From contig JAHDHQ010000010.1 in assembly GCA_020631235.1 (NCBI GenBank), positions 69,049 through 133,048 of the forward strand: a DNA stretch of 64,000 bases, given 5' to 3'. Source of the DNA: Saprospiraceae bacterium. Its GTDB lineage: Bacteria > Bacteroidota > Bacteroidia > Chitinophagales > Saprospiraceae. The translations under genes and the position numbers were made by a program. Below the pieces are notes generated by a model, which was not told where the DNA came from, did not search any database, and saw only the letters and a list, made by a program, of their open reading frames with translations. This document shows, piece after piece, positions 53,643-63,385 of the stretch (the first letter of the stretch is position 1; every line of letters starts with the position of its first letter).

Positions 53643-55007
53643 ATGAGAAAGAAACTAGTATTGTGGGGCAAAAATACCACTGAAGAAAAACTACTGATCG
53701 GTATCGAATTACTCGATAAAGAAAATAAAGTAAAAATCCACTGTTTTCCTGAAGAAGTAGCGACAGAGGACTTCTACAAACAAATGATGAATGACTGGAG
53801 AGAAGGAAAGGAAATGACACTCCCTGAAAACCACACAGTCATTGAGAGAGATCTTAACATTACCGAAAGTATTCTTCCCGATGATATTCTTGTAGATCGT
53901 ACCGATTTAATAAATAGAGCTAAGACTGAATGGCACTTTGTAGTGTTATCTTCTAAGATGAACGAAATGTATTCGGATGAATTGGAAGAGCTTAAAGAGA
54001 AGGTAAGTCAGCTGACCAAGTTTGACAGTGGCATTTGGAATGACATGAAAACATTTTGGGGTAAAGTGGATGCCCAAGTGAGGGAGAAAAACTTATTCAG
54101 AGATCATGCTCAAAATTTACGCGATAAAACCAATGAACTATTTGGTACGCTTAAAGAACTGAAAAGCGACCTTGAAAAAGAATTTAAAGAAAAGTCTAAG
54201 GTCGTACAAAGTGAGTTCAATGTAATGCTCGATAATGTCCAGCAAAAAATAGATAAAGACCTAGGCCTAAAACCCATCTTCGAAGAGCTAAAAACCATCC
54301 AGCAAAAGTTTAATGATGCTGATTTTACACGTGAAGACCGAAGAGCTATATGGAAAAGACTAGATGGATATTTTAAAGTAGTCAAAGAAAAAAGATTTGG
54401 CGGCGGAGGTCCTCAAAACCAAAGTGGAAATAACGCTTATGACCGCATAAAACGTAGATATGATGGCTTACTTTCAGCAATCGATAAAATGTCTTCATCC
54501 ATCAAAAGAGATGAAGATGAAATGGCCTTTCAAGAACGCAAAATCAACACAACCGATGGCCAATTAGAACAAGAAATCCGAATGGCCAAACTCCAGATGA
54601 TAAAGCAACGAGTAGAAAGCAAACAAGTCAAATTAAATGACATGCTCGAAACCAAAAAATCACTGGAAGATAGACTTACTAAAGAAAAAGAAAGGCAAGC
54701 AGCTAATGAAAGAAAAAAAGAAGTAGCCAAGGCTAAAACAGAAGTCAAAGACAAAATTGCCAAGGAGATAAAAGAAAAGGAAGCGGCCAGAAAACCTACC
54801 GATGATAAACTCAAGGAAGCCGCTAGTCAACTATCCCCACAAAAAGGAAAGAAAAAAGAAAAAGTAGAAACACCTCCTGTCGATGTAGCTACTGAAATGA
54901 CAGCAACAAAAGAGGCTGAAACATCAGCACCTATCGAACCTTCTGAAGAACAAGTAGAAAAGGTGAAAAAAGCAGCAAAAGCTAAAGTGAAAACAGAAGA
55001 AGAGTAA
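53643..55007 (+). CDS. Coiled-coil protein of unknown function
   Basis: 454 residues, no signal peptide, very rich in Lys/Glu. The N-terminal 110 residues form a mixed domain (KKLVLWGKNTTEEKLLIGIE). The middle (about 110-260) has helices with FREDRRAIW-like elements (TREDRRAIWKRLDGYFKV), faintly like DUF349 repeats. The last 200 residues are a long coiled coil ending in a Lys/Ala/Glu tail. Probably cytoplasmic, perhaps nucleic-acid or ribosome associated; this is inference. A GC-poor hairpin lies between asd and this gene at 53590-53610. Confidence 0.6.
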   Translation: MRKKLVLWGKNTTEEKLLIGIELLDKENKVKIHCFPEEVATEDFYKQMMNDWREGKEMTLPENHTVIERDLNITESILPDDILVDRTDLINRAKTEWHFVVLSSKMNEMYSDELEELKEKVSQLTKFDSGIWNDMKTFWGKVDAQVREKNLFRDHAQNLRDKTNELFGTLKELKSDLEKEFKEKSKVVQSEFNVMLDNVQQKIDKDLGLKPIFEELKTIQQKFNDADFTREDRRAIWKRLDGYFKVVKEKRFGGGGPQNQSGNNAYDRIKRRYDGLLSAIDKMSSSIKRDEDEMAFQERKINTTDGQLEQEIRMAKLQMIKQRVESKQVKLNDMLETKKSLEDRLTKEKERQAANERKKEVAKAKTEVKDKIAKEIKEKEAARKPTDDKLKEAASQLSPQKGKKKEKVETPPVDVATEMTATKEAETSAPIEPSEEQVEKVKKAAKAKVKTEEE

Positions 55008-55071
55008 TTGTCTTTAGAGAGGTATAAAATCTTTATGCTAAATACTAAGTTTGGGGAAAATTAGATTGACT

Positions 55072-55572
55072 ATGAAATTAACGAAAATTACAGCCTTGCT
55101 ATTAATGTTTGCCATAGGATTTGCTTCTTGTGGTGGAGAGGACGAGCCTCACACTCCTTTTGATTATGTGGTAGCGATTAATTCACCCGAAGCTACTAAC
55201 CCAGATGCAGTTAATAAGGAAGCTGCAGATTTTAATCTAGGAGATGTGCTCGAATTAGATGTGGACTTCGAAAGCCAAACAGGCTTAGTTGTCCATCATG
55301 TATCTGTAAGCATAACAGATCTTTCTAATGACAGTAGCATTATCTACGATTATAAAGAGCATGCTCACGATGCGAGCGGTTCGTTTAATCATATGGTAAG
55401 CATTAATTTGGTAGAGGATGCTGGATACTATGCCGATTCGGATTGGATGATTACGGCCACTGTAAAATCACATGAAGCTCATGATGAAGAAGGACATGAA
55501 CATGGTGAAGACGAACACGATAGTGAAAGTGATGAAGCAAGTGCGCAAATCAGATTTCACATTAATCCTTAG
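55072..55572 (+). CDS. Lipoprotein with His/Asp/Glu-rich tail
   Basis: I use the ATG at 55072; the longer frame starts at a TTG. 166 residues. Lipobox GFASCGG. The body (FNLGDVLELDVDFESQTGLV, HHVSVSIT, then DYKEHAHDASGSFNHMVSI) resembles DUF4625-type lipoproteins. Near the C-terminus a stretch of about 25 residues is dominated by His, Glu and Asp (SHEAHDEEGHEHGEDEHD), a likely divalent-metal binding tail. Followed by a strong terminator. A metal-related role is inferred from composition only. Confidence 0.65.
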   Translation: MKLTKITALLLMFAIGFASCGGEDEPHTPFDYVVAINSPEATNPDAVNKEAADFNLGDVLELDVDFESQTGLVVHHVSVSITDLSNDSSIIYDYKEHAHDASGSFNHMVSINLVEDAGYYADSDWMITATVKSHEAHDEEGHEHGEDEHDSESDEASAQIRFHINP

Positions 55573-55603
55573 CGATGACTGTAGAATTAATAAATATTTA
55601 ATG

Positions 55604-55630
55604 AGGGAATGTGATCACATTCCCTTTTTT
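55604..55630 (+). terminator. Intrinsic terminator
   Basis: A perfect 22-base palindrome (AGGGAATGTGA/TCACATTCCCT) followed by T's, about 30 bases after the His-rich lipoprotein gene. Confidence 0.9.
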
Positions 55631-55745
55631 AATGCAATACGGGCTGATTATATACAATCTAATCTTCTCAAATACTTACCTCTATTACTATAATAAGGAT
55701 AATATTTTAGCTGCTTTTTATAGGATCAAGACTGAATTTTAATGC

Positions 55746-55753
55746 TAATTTTG
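55746..55753 (+). promoter_or_regulatory. -7 promoter box for the patatin gene
   Basis: TAATTTTG, 28 bases before the ATG at 55782. No clear upstream TTG. Confidence 0.4.
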
Positions 55754-55781
55754 GTTAGATATTTAAGGAAAAATCCTGTTT

Positions 55782-56561
55782 ATGGCCCAACAAACATTAG
55801 GTGTAGTTCTTGGTGGTGGTGGTGTACGAGGAGTGGCTCATGTTCCATTTCTAGAAAAACTTGCTGCACATAACATTCGCCCATCCATCATTTCTGGTGT
55901 AAGCTCAGGAGCCATCATCGGTGCTTTTTATGCTGCAGGTGTCCCTTTTGATGAAATGAAAGCCTTTTTTTCTGATAACTCTATGATGAAAATTAGTCAT
56001 TTCACTGCCACCAAAGCTGGGATATTTAACTCAGAAAAATATGGAACACTCTTCAGAAAATTTCTGCCTGATACCTTCGAAGAATTATCTATTCCTCTCA
56101 TCATTAATGCTTCGAATTTACAAACAAGAGAAATTGTCCGTTTTCATTCTGGACCACTTATAGAACCATTATTGGCATCTTGCGCAGTACCTTTAATGTT
56201 TGCACCCATGGAAATCAATGGAGAACTGTATGTCGATGGAGGTATTCTAGACAACTTTCCAGTCGATCCTATCATCGGTAAAGCAGATAAAACATTAGGT
56301 CATTACATAGCTTCTCCTCCACCCAAAGAAAAAAAAGAACTCAATACAAGCTTTAAAGTTACTTATCAAGCAAATCAAATGATGTTGCATCAATCCAATA
56401 AACATAAATTTAAAACCCTAGATTTAAACCTAGAATCACCTACTGGCAAATATTGGATATTCAACAATAAATTGAGTAATCGTATCTATGATGAATCCAA
56501 ACAGTATATCGATGAAAATCAGGAACTGCGCCGTTTTATAACTACTTTTAAAGCACACTAA
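55782..56561 (+). CDS. Patatin-like phospholipase
   Basis: 259 residues. Oxyanion loop GGGGVRG near 12, nucleophile elbow GVSSGA near 41 (Ser42/43), and the Asp of the dyad in YVDGGILDNFPVDP near 148. No signal peptide. Members hydrolyse acyl chains from lipids; RssA/YlbK-type small patatins are the closest in layout. 46 bp before the next gene. Confidence 0.88.
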   Translation: MAQQTLGVVLGGGGVRGVAHVPFLEKLAAHNIRPSIISGVSSGAIIGAFYAAGVPFDEMKAFFSDNSMMKISHFTATKAGIFNSEKYGTLFRKFLPDTFEELSIPLIINASNLQTREIVRFHSGPLIEPLLASCAVPLMFAPMEINGELYVDGGILDNFPVDPIIGKADKTLGHYIASPPPKEKKELNTSFKVTYQANQMMLHQSNKHKFKTLDLNLESPTGKYWIFNNKLSNRIYDESKQYIDENQELRRFITTFKAH

Positions 56562-56607
56562 ACCAACCTTTTTAGACCTAATAGAATCTTTATAATAAAG
56601 ATTGCCT

Positions 56608-57963
56608 ATGAAAACCCTCAGCTTGTTCCTTCTCATACTGAGTAGCAATATACTCTTTGGACAAGATGGTGATGCATCCTTCCCAAAATATGTACTCGAT
56701 AGCTTACATCAATTGTATCAATCTAAAGTACAAACGTATAATAACTGTAAAACTGAAGATCTATACTTTTCGCTAAGGAATACTACTGGCAGCTTATACT
56801 ATAATGCCAGTGCTCAAAAAAGTGCTTTTGCTCAAGATTACGCTCAAATGTCTAAAGATTCCTTACTGCAAATGTATCCTAAAACCAAAGTCATATCTGA
56901 AGTCTTTGTGGTAGAAATGAATCAGCAAACACACAAAGATTATTACACATATGCTGTATTCATCAATGGAGAATGGCAAAATTATAAAGCCGTTAAAAGC
57001 ATCGACAAACCCACTTTTGCTGCAGCTTCTGGACACATAAAAGGCAAACAAGGCGTCCACTATTACGAAAGCATCTTGTATTTTGATCAGCCTTGGAACT
57101 ATCAAAAACTAGATGCCGAATTTGCAGATTTAATCAGTTATGCCCAATGTCTTGTGAATGCAGAAATACCCATTTTCTTAAATCACCCAAGCGATCAGCA
57201 TAAAGACGAAAAAAGCGCTAGACAATTGATACAATACATCGATTCTCTCGCTTCGCTTCATTACATAGACAGTACAAACTGGCATAAACACAAGCGTAGA
57301 AATGCTTGGATAAACAATTATGCGACCAAGGATAAATATGTTATCAATGCCTACAAAACATTGATTGGTAAACCTCATAATGAATTTATTCATCCTACTT
57401 TGGAAAAACTAGCATACCAATTGGAAGACTTCAAAGGAATCTTAAGTTTTCACAGAAACCATCCAATTACTGGATCTTGTAGCATGGACGAAAGACCCAT
57501 TTTACAATTAGAAAAAATAGCTAAAAGCGCAGCACTAAATATGGATTGGGACCTGTTTATAAAAGCACATTTAGATCTTATAAATAATCGGTTTTCTGCA
57601 TTTGCTTATAGTAGCTATGGAGTCGCTAATAGAGAAGCTCCTGCAAAATCTTTGGAATCGATTTTTGACCCTACTGCTTTATTTTTAGGTACTATTTTAC
57701 AATACCACCAATCTTATCCTAAACAGTACATATCTAATCGTTTTCAAATAGCTAAAAGCCTATTATTGCTTAGCCATCGTGAGCAGGCCATTGAATGGTT
57801 AATAGATATGAGTACAAGTTCAGGTCTGGATCTGTACAATAGACTTTGTATTTTCGACATGCTAAATTACATGCATAAAATAGACCCGAGCAGCATCCAC
57901 TCCTCGATCTTAAAAAGTATAAGAGCCCAGCTACCAGCGAACCAAGAAACGATCTTAGAGTAA
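56608..57963 (+). CDS. Secreted protein of unknown function
   Basis: 451 residues from the ATG at 56608 (a TTG lies two codons earlier). Signal peptide ending LFGQ. The remainder is alpha/beta without a motif I recognise; it has a region with HPSDQHKDEKSARQLIQ near 190, and a helical second half resembling TPR-like or alpha-solenoid packing. No T9SS domain. Tail-to-tail with the outer-membrane barrel gene, 2 bp apart. Confidence 0.6.
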   Translation: MKTLSLFLLILSSNILFGQDGDASFPKYVLDSLHQLYQSKVQTYNNCKTEDLYFSLRNTTGSLYYNASAQKSAFAQDYAQMSKDSLLQMYPKTKVISEVFVVEMNQQTHKDYYTYAVFINGEWQNYKAVKSIDKPTFAAASGHIKGKQGVHYYESILYFDQPWNYQKLDAEFADLISYAQCLVNAEIPIFLNHPSDQHKDEKSARQLIQYIDSLASLHYIDSTNWHKHKRRNAWINNYATKDKYVINAYKTLIGKPHNEFIHPTLEKLAYQLEDFKGILSFHRNHPITGSCSMDERPILQLEKIAKSAALNMDWDLFIKAHLDLINNRFSAFAYSSYGVANREAPAKSLESIFDPTALFLGTILQYHQSYPKQYISNRFQIAKSLLLLSHREQAIEWLIDMSTSSGLDLYNRLCIFDMLNYMHKIDPSSIHSSILKSIRAQLPANQETILE

Positions 57964-57965
57964 AT

Positions 57966-60395
57966 CTATTTGACTCTTTTTGATTCTTCTTCGATACCTG
58001 TTTTACGCTTTCTGGATTTTACTTGATCATTACCAAAACTGTAATTGACATTGATGGCAAATCTTCGGCTATCATAGTTACCGGCTCCTTCAGAAATCAG
58101 TCCTGCATAATTAGACATACCCGTCCATCCTGTTTGGTAAAACACATCACTTACACTTAAACGCACATTTAAACGCTTATTAAAAAACTTCTTTTGCAAA
58201 CCAAAATCTAAACTAAAACTAGGATCATATAAGAAAACGCCACCCCATACACCAGGACCAGAGTACCATCCAGATACTTCTGCCGTAATATCCTTACCGA
58301 GCGTAAAGGACTGTTGCTGATAAATCGTATAGCTAAAGGCTTGAACATCCACTATGGCGCCATCTCCATAATCTGCTTGATTATCTATGTAACTGCTATT
58401 AAAGTTAAAGTAAGCAGACCACCATGGCTTAAACTGAAAAGGTAAACTAGCATTAAAACTATACACAGTCTGAGAAGCTAAATTAGCCCAAGTAATAAAT
58501 CCTGCACGCGGGTCTTCATCATCAGGAGCGATTAATCGCGTTATTTGATCCGCCGTTTTACTGTAGGCTAATTTGAAGTTAAATCGATAAAATAAGGTGT
58601 ACCCAAGCTCCACATTATTAACAATTTCTGGCCTTAAAAACGGGTTTCCTTTCATGTAGGATAACTGGCTCATCTGATAGTTAAAAGGATTTAAAACATT
58701 GTAATCAGGACGATTAATACGTCGTCCATAGCTCAAGTTTAATGTCTGTACTGGAGACAACTTATAACTTAATCCGACATTGGGAAACCAACTCAAATAT
58801 TCTAAATCTACAGGGTCTTCCTGCAGCTCCTCTTCGAAAGGCATCAAATCACCAAAAATATCACTAAACTCAGCTCTAAGTCCTGCGTTTAAATCTAGTT
58901 TAGGACTTAAAGTTCTTGCATAGTTAACATACCCAGCATATACTTTTTCATCGTAATTAAAATTGTTCGAATTCCTTGTGTTGAGTATCTGAGAAGTATC
59001 TCCAGGTAGATCATAAAATAAAAAAGTGTTATCGGATAATACTTGACTTAACTTAGTACCCAAACCTAGCCTTCCACCAAATGCATTTTGCTCGTAGTCC
59101 AATTTAGCTGAACTAATGCTAATCTCCGTTGGCGTATCAAAATCATTATAAATAGCCGTTAAAACATTGTTTTCTTGTGCATCATAGTACAAATTTGATT
59201 GGTCTTGAAATACATCATTTATGTATTGTCCATAATCAAAATCTATATTTAAAGTTCTATCCTTACCCGCAGCATAAGCATAATTTAAATTGTAGGTTTG
59301 GAATCGATTGTTAGTGCTGCTTATTGTCTCCGCAATGAGCGTGCTGTCAATGTTTTCTCGGTCATTTAGTGGAGACAATTGTATTTTATTAAAGCTATCT
59401 CCGATGCGATTATCCGAGCCGATATTCACTAAAAACCCGATCGTATTTTTATCATTGAGAAAATAATCAAGACCTACACGAGTATTAGCATTGTCAAAAT
59501 CATTCACACTATCATTCGTCTCTACTTGGTATATACCATTTTGCTGATTGGTAAAATCCATCGTGTTAAAACGTTGTCCCACAGTACCACTTACACTTCC
59601 AAAAACATTAAACTTACTATTCCTAAAATTGCCGCTTACACCACCACCATATTTAGGATATATTCCAATGCTGTAAGATCCATTTACATTACCATTAAAT
59701 CCATGACTCTTATCCTTTTTTAATATGATGTCTATGATTCCAGCATTTCCTTCCGCCTCGTACTTTGCTCCTGGATTAGTGATGATATCGATTTTGTCGA
59801 TCTGCTCCGCTTGCAAATTTTCCAGATAACTACTTAATTCTACTCCACTTAAAGGCAGTCGCTTGCCATCTACATAGACTAAAACCCCAGAACGACCTAG
59901 CACTTGGATATTATTGTTGTTGTCGATTAATACTCCCGGCGCCTTACGCAATAAATTAATACCATCTGAGCCTGTACTATTAATGGTGCCTTCCACATTA
60001 AAAACAGTTCTATCTGCTTTAACTTCTAAAATGCTCCGCTTAGCAGTTACCGTAGCTCCTTCTAATTGCACAGCACTGGTTTGCATGGTCAGCGCACCTA
60101 AATCCACGGCCTCATTTGTTTTTAGTCCAATGTCGCTCACATTTAGTTCATCTAAACCCACATAACTCGCTTGCAAGTAGTACTTGCCTTCACTCAGATT
60201 ATTAAAACTAAAGATCCCTACATCATCTGAACTGACGGCTTTAATCATGACTGAGTCTGATTGACTAAATAGCAAAACATTGGCAAATAAAATAGCCTCA
60301 CCGTCTGCATCGGCCAATTGCCCTTTTATACTCGCATTCTGTGCTGATAAAACTATCGGACAGGATAGCATTAACACATATAAAATATTCTTCAT
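57966..60395 (-). CDS. Outer-membrane beta-barrel receptor-like protein (OMP_b-brl_3 type)
   Basis: 809 residues. Signal peptide ending LSAQ, then a CarboxypepD-regulatory-like domain (about 20-105; ASIKGQLADADGEAILFANV, then DLGALTMQ), a plug-like domain (about 110-230; LLRKAPGVLIDNNNNIQVLG, VYVDGKRLPLSG, IDIITNPGAKYEAEGNAGII), and a barrel (about 240-800). This is the TonB-receptor-like family without a clear TonB box, widespread in Bacteroidota. Ligand unknown. Ends in a Lys/Arg-rich tail (KSRKRKTGIEEESKRVK) that is unusual for a barrel. Confidence 0.88.
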   Translation of the reverse strand: MKNILYVLMLSCPIVLSAQNASIKGQLADADGEAILFANVLLFSQSDSVMIKAVSSDDVGIFSFNNLSEGKYYLQASYVGLDELNVSDIGLKTNEAVDLGALTMQTSAVQLEGATVTAKRSILEVKADRTVFNVEGTINSTGSDGINLLRKAPGVLIDNNNNIQVLGRSGVLVYVDGKRLPLSGVELSSYLENLQAEQIDKIDIITNPGAKYEAEGNAGIIDIILKKDKSHGFNGNVNGSYSIGIYPKYGGGVSGNFRNSKFNVFGSVSGTVGQRFNTMDFTNQQNGIYQVETNDSVNDFDNANTRVGLDYFLNDKNTIGFLVNIGSDNRIGDSFNKIQLSPLNDRENIDSTLIAETISSTNNRFQTYNLNYAYAAGKDRTLNIDFDYGQYINDVFQDQSNLYYDAQENNVLTAIYNDFDTPTEISISSAKLDYEQNAFGGRLGLGTKLSQVLSDNTFLFYDLPGDTSQILNTRNSNNFNYDEKVYAGYVNYARTLSPKLDLNAGLRAEFSDIFGDLMPFEEELQEDPVDLEYLSWFPNVGLSYKLSPVQTLNLSYGRRINRPDYNVLNPFNYQMSQLSYMKGNPFLRPEIVNNVELGYTLFYRFNFKLAYSKTADQITRLIAPDDEDPRAGFITWANLASQTVYSFNASLPFQFKPWWSAYFNFNSSYIDNQADYGDGAIVDVQAFSYTIYQQQSFTLGKDITAEVSGWYSGPGVWGGVFLYDPSFSLDFGLQKKFFNKRLNVRLSVSDVFYQTGWTGMSNYAGLISEGAGNYDSRRFAINVNYSFGNDQVKSRKRKTGIEEESKRVK

Positions 60396-60538
60396 GGATG
60401 AAAGTTAGGAAGAACATTACAGAAATAGAAAGTCTATCTAGATTTTTCGACAAACACCTAAAAACTATACCTTATGCTAATGGCCTCAGAAACCAGTTTT
60501 CGAGGCATTAATTTGTTTTTCCATGAAAATGCGAAACG

Positions 60539-60961
60539 CTAATGTGGCAGTTTATGCTTGATAGCCGCATAGATCCAAGTGCCAGCAACGGCACCAATAA
60601 GCACAAAAATAAAGATGAGAAAACCGTGGCCAATTAAGACATATATAGGGCCCGGACAAGCGCCAATTAGAGCCCAGCCCAAACCAAAAATTGTACCTGC
60701 TAATAAATGCCTTTTAGGGCTTAATGGCATGACATAGTTTCTTACCTCATCACCGTCTTTCGTCCTAAAACCCATAAGTTTCCAAACCTGCAAGGTGATA
60801 ATTCCCAGTAAAACTCCAGTCCCTATAATACCATACATATGGAAACTCTCAAAGCGGAACATTTCATGAATCCTAAACCAGGATATGGCCTCCGATTTAC
60901 TCATGATTATCCCGAATAAAATCCCGGTAAGAAAAAAGCTTACAAGTCTTTTAAATTTCAT
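60539..60961 (-). CDS. YeeE/YedE-type (DUF6691) membrane protein
   Basis: 140 residues from the ATG at 60961; the longer frame starts at a TTG that overlaps the upstream gene. Four membrane segments. GTIFGLGWALIGACPGPIY near 90-108 is the second half of the YeeE/YedE signature (Cys in GACPG). It is encoded 5 bases after its partner, and the two together equal one full-length YeeE/YedE thiosulfate/sulfur transporter. Confidence 0.88.
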   Translation of the reverse strand: MKFKRLVSFFLTGILFGIIMSKSEAISWFRIHEMFRFESFHMYGIIGTGVLLGIITLQVWKLMGFRTKDGDEVRNYVMPLSPKRHLLAGTIFGLGWALIGACPGPIYVLIGHGFLIFIFVLIGAVAGTWIYAAIKHKLPH

Positions 60962-60965
60962 TTTT

Positions 60966-61547
60966 TTAATTTCCAAAAATAAATGGCATGATTAACCAGG
61001 TCATGATTAATCCACCTATAAAAAATCCAATAACAGTAATCAATGAAGGTAATCTCATGTGAGATAAACCAGTGATAGCATGACCAGAAGTACATCCATT
61101 ACCATAGCGTGCTCCAAACCCAACAAACACACCACCTACTAAAGCAATAACAATGGCTTTCCAGTTATAAATATTAAATATATCTACGGGTAAATAGCCA
61201 TCACCTTGCGGATAATTCCACCCAAAATCAGTAGCCAAATGGTCGATGGTAGCTTGAGAAATCTTTGCAGGTTCGGGATTATATAAGATGGTAGCACTAA
61301 TTAATCCACCTAATAATACACCCAACAAAAATGCGATTTGCCAGAAATCGTTTTTAATATCAAAGTCAAAATATTCATACTTTTTACCTAAGCCGAAAGC
61401 ATTACAAATGGTCTTAAAAGAGGCGGATACTCCGAAGCTTCTTCCTAAATAAGTTAAAAGAAATAAGATCAATGCAATCATCACTCCAGCCAAAGACCAA
61501 TGCCATGGTTTTTGCAATATTTCTACTAGTGCTTGCACATTACTCAT
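60966..61547 (-). CDS. YeeE/YedE-family sulfur transporter half
   Basis: 193 residues with about five membrane segments. GFGARYGNGCTSGHAITGLS near 140-160 carries the conserved Cys thought to relay thiosulfate sulfur through the membrane. Followed by its partner and divergent from the MBL-rhodanese gene. A -7 box at 61574-61581 and a 12-bp perfect palindrome (61556-61567) lie between promoter and start. Confidence 0.9.
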   Translation of the reverse strand: MSNVQALVEILQKPWHWSLAGVMIALILFLLTYLGRSFGVSASFKTICNAFGLGKKYEYFDFDIKNDFWQIAFLLGVLLGGLISATILYNPEPAKISQATIDHLATDFGWNYPQGDGYLPVDIFNIYNWKAIVIALVGGVFVGFGARYGNGCTSGHAITGLSHMRLPSLITVIGFFIGGLIMTWLIMPFIFGN

Positions 61548-61555
61548 TTAGGTTT

Positions 61556-61567
61556 GGAAATATTTCC
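61556..61567. promoter_or_regulatory. Palindrome GGAAATATTTCC in the YeeE/YedE leader
   Basis: A perfect 12-bp palindrome placed right after the predicted transcription start (box 61574-61581) and 9 bases before the ATG at 61547. Position suits a repressor operator; no regulator gene is adjacent. Confidence 0.35.
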
Positions 61568-61573
61568 GAAGCA

Positions 61574-61581
61574 CAAAGGTA
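61574..61581 (-). promoter_or_regulatory. -7 promoter box for the YeeE/YedE genes
   Basis: Minus-strand TACCTTTG, about 26 bases before the ATG. Confidence 0.5.
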
Positions 61582-61726
61582 AAATATCTGCTCAGATGGA
61601 AAAAAATAAGGAGATATTTAATGTTATCTAATCATTCAAGTATAAAACTAAAATCGTCGCAACAGCGTTAATCAGAGGTGTTATTCATGGATAAACTTTC
61701 AAAACACCATGTTTTCATTAATTCAT

Positions 61727-61734
61727 TAATTTTG
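61727..61734 (+). promoter_or_regulatory. -7 promoter box for the MBL-rhodanese gene
   Basis: TAATTTTG, 20 bases before the ATG at 61755. Divergent from the YeeE/YedE promoter. Confidence 0.5.
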
Positions 61735-61754
61735 TACGCACATTTAGCCTACTT

Positions 61755-63176
61755 ATGATAGAAACACAAATAGAACAGATATACACTAATTGTCTTGCTC
61801 AGGGTTCATATTTTATCGAATCTGAAGGCGAGGCCATAGTTATTGATCCTCTGAGAGAAACATTCCCCTATCTAAATCGTGCCTCTGAAAGAGGCGTAAA
61901 GATTAAATACATTTTCGAGACCCATTTTCACGCCGATTTTGTTTCTGGTCACTTAGACCTCGCAAAAAAAACAGGGGCTTCTATTGTATATGGACCCAAT
62001 GCTGAGACGAGCTTTGAAAAAATAAGTGCTGAAGATGGCCAAATATTCAACTTCGGTAAGCTTTCTATAAAAGTCTTGCATACACCTGGCCATACACCTG
62101 AAAGCTCTACCTTTTTACTGCTGGACGAAAATGGGAAGGAAGTTTCCATATTTACGGGTGACACTTTGTTTATAAGTGATGTAGGTCGACCAGATCTAGC
62201 TCAAAAAGCCACCAACTTAAGCAAGGAAGATTTGGCAGGCTGGATGTTTGATAGCTTAAGAAATAAAATCATGCCTTTGCCAGATCACGTAATGGTCTAT
62301 CCAGCCCACGGTGCTGGTTCGGCTTGTGGTAAAAATATGAGTAGCGAAACCTTTGATACTTTAGGTAATCAGAAAAAAACCAATTATGCCCTCCGAGCTG
62401 ATATGACTAAGGAAGAGTTTATCAAAGAACTCACCCATGGTCTCATGGCACCACCTCAGTATTTTTCTAAAAATGCGAAGCTTAATAAAATGGGCTATGG
62501 TGCTATCGATCATGTGATGGAAACAGGTTTGAAGGCTTTGAATGTAGCAGATATAGAACTGCTTCAGCAACAAGAAGATGTCCTTTTGTTAGATGTAAGA
62601 GATAAATGGGACTTTGTAAAAGGTTATGTCCCAGGTTCTGTATTTATTGGCTTAGATGGAAGTTTTGCACCTTGGGTAGGTGCATTAATCGAAGATTTGA
62701 ATCAAAAAATAGTGGTGATTGCACCTACAGGTCGAGAAGAAGAAGCGGTAAGGCGACTTGCTAGAGTGGGATACGACAACACGATAGGTTATTTAAAAGG
62801 CGGTTTCGAGATATGGTCCAATGCTGGGAAAAAGATTAAGCAAATAGAAACATTAAACATTGATACTTTTGCTGAGTTCTACATTAATCATCCTAAGATT
62901 CCAGTTATAGATATAAGAAAACCGGGCGAATTTGAAAGCAGCCATCTTACTTCAGCGGTAAACAAACCTTTAGACTTCATCCATGACTGGTTAAGTTCGT
63001 TTGATCCAAGTGAAAAAACCTATCTTCATTGTAGAAGTGGATATCGATCGACCGTGGCATCATCTTTACTCTCTAAACATGGCAAATCTAACGTTGTCAA
63101 TGTCATAGGATCGTTTGATGATTTTAAAGAAACTAAACTAAGTATGTGCACAGCAGAGACTGCTTGTGGATCTTAG
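61755..63176 (+). CDS. MBL-fold persulfide-dioxygenase-like protein with two rhodanese domains
   Basis: 473 residues. MBL domain (1-240): THFHADFVSGH at 56-66 binds the metal, GHTPESSTFLL and FTGDTLFISDVGRPDL follow, as in ETHE1/BlhR-type persulfide dioxygenases. First rhodanese domain (about 270-365): LLLDVRDKWDFVKGYVPGS, but its catalytic loop reads APTGREE without Cys, so it is inactive. Second (about 375-465): VIDIRKPGEFESSHL and HCRSGYRS with the catalytic Cys. The C-terminus is CTAETACGS, two further Cys. Acts on glutathione or protein persulfides; it fits the adjacent YeeE/YedE sulfur importers. Confidence 0.92.
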   Translation: MIETQIEQIYTNCLAQGSYFIESEGEAIVIDPLRETFPYLNRASERGVKIKYIFETHFHADFVSGHLDLAKKTGASIVYGPNAETSFEKISAEDGQIFNFGKLSIKVLHTPGHTPESSTFLLLDENGKEVSIFTGDTLFISDVGRPDLAQKATNLSKEDLAGWMFDSLRNKIMPLPDHVMVYPAHGAGSACGKNMSSETFDTLGNQKKTNYALRADMTKEEFIKELTHGLMAPPQYFSKNAKLNKMGYGAIDHVMETGLKALNVADIELLQQQEDVLLLDVRDKWDFVKGYVPGSVFIGLDGSFAPWVGALIEDLNQKIVVIAPTGREEEAVRRLARVGYDNTIGYLKGGFEIWSNAGKKIKQIETLNIDTFAEFYINHPKIPVIDIRKPGEFESSHLTSAVNKPLDFIHDWLSSFDPSEKTYLHCRSGYRSTVASSLLSKHGKSNVVNVIGSFDDFKETKLSMCTAETACGS

Positions 63177-63385
63177 TGGATAGTATTTCGTACTTAGTAC
63201 CCAGTCTTTTTGCAGCATTTAGCAAATCATGCATTAACCATCCATATAAGTAATATGACAAGCAATTTTGTCCACTGGAAGGTATAATGGATTGGGACAG
63301 TATCTAAATTAGTTATATCAAAACAAATGATGAATTGTTTGGTGATCATTAGTTAATATGATATGCCAAAAATGACGAAATACTT

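Noticed and set aside
60483-60506. Terminator hairpin GCCTC/GAGGC after the YeeE/YedE genes
   Set aside because: Arms are short, a T-run is lacking on the minus strand, and the evidence is too weak to list.
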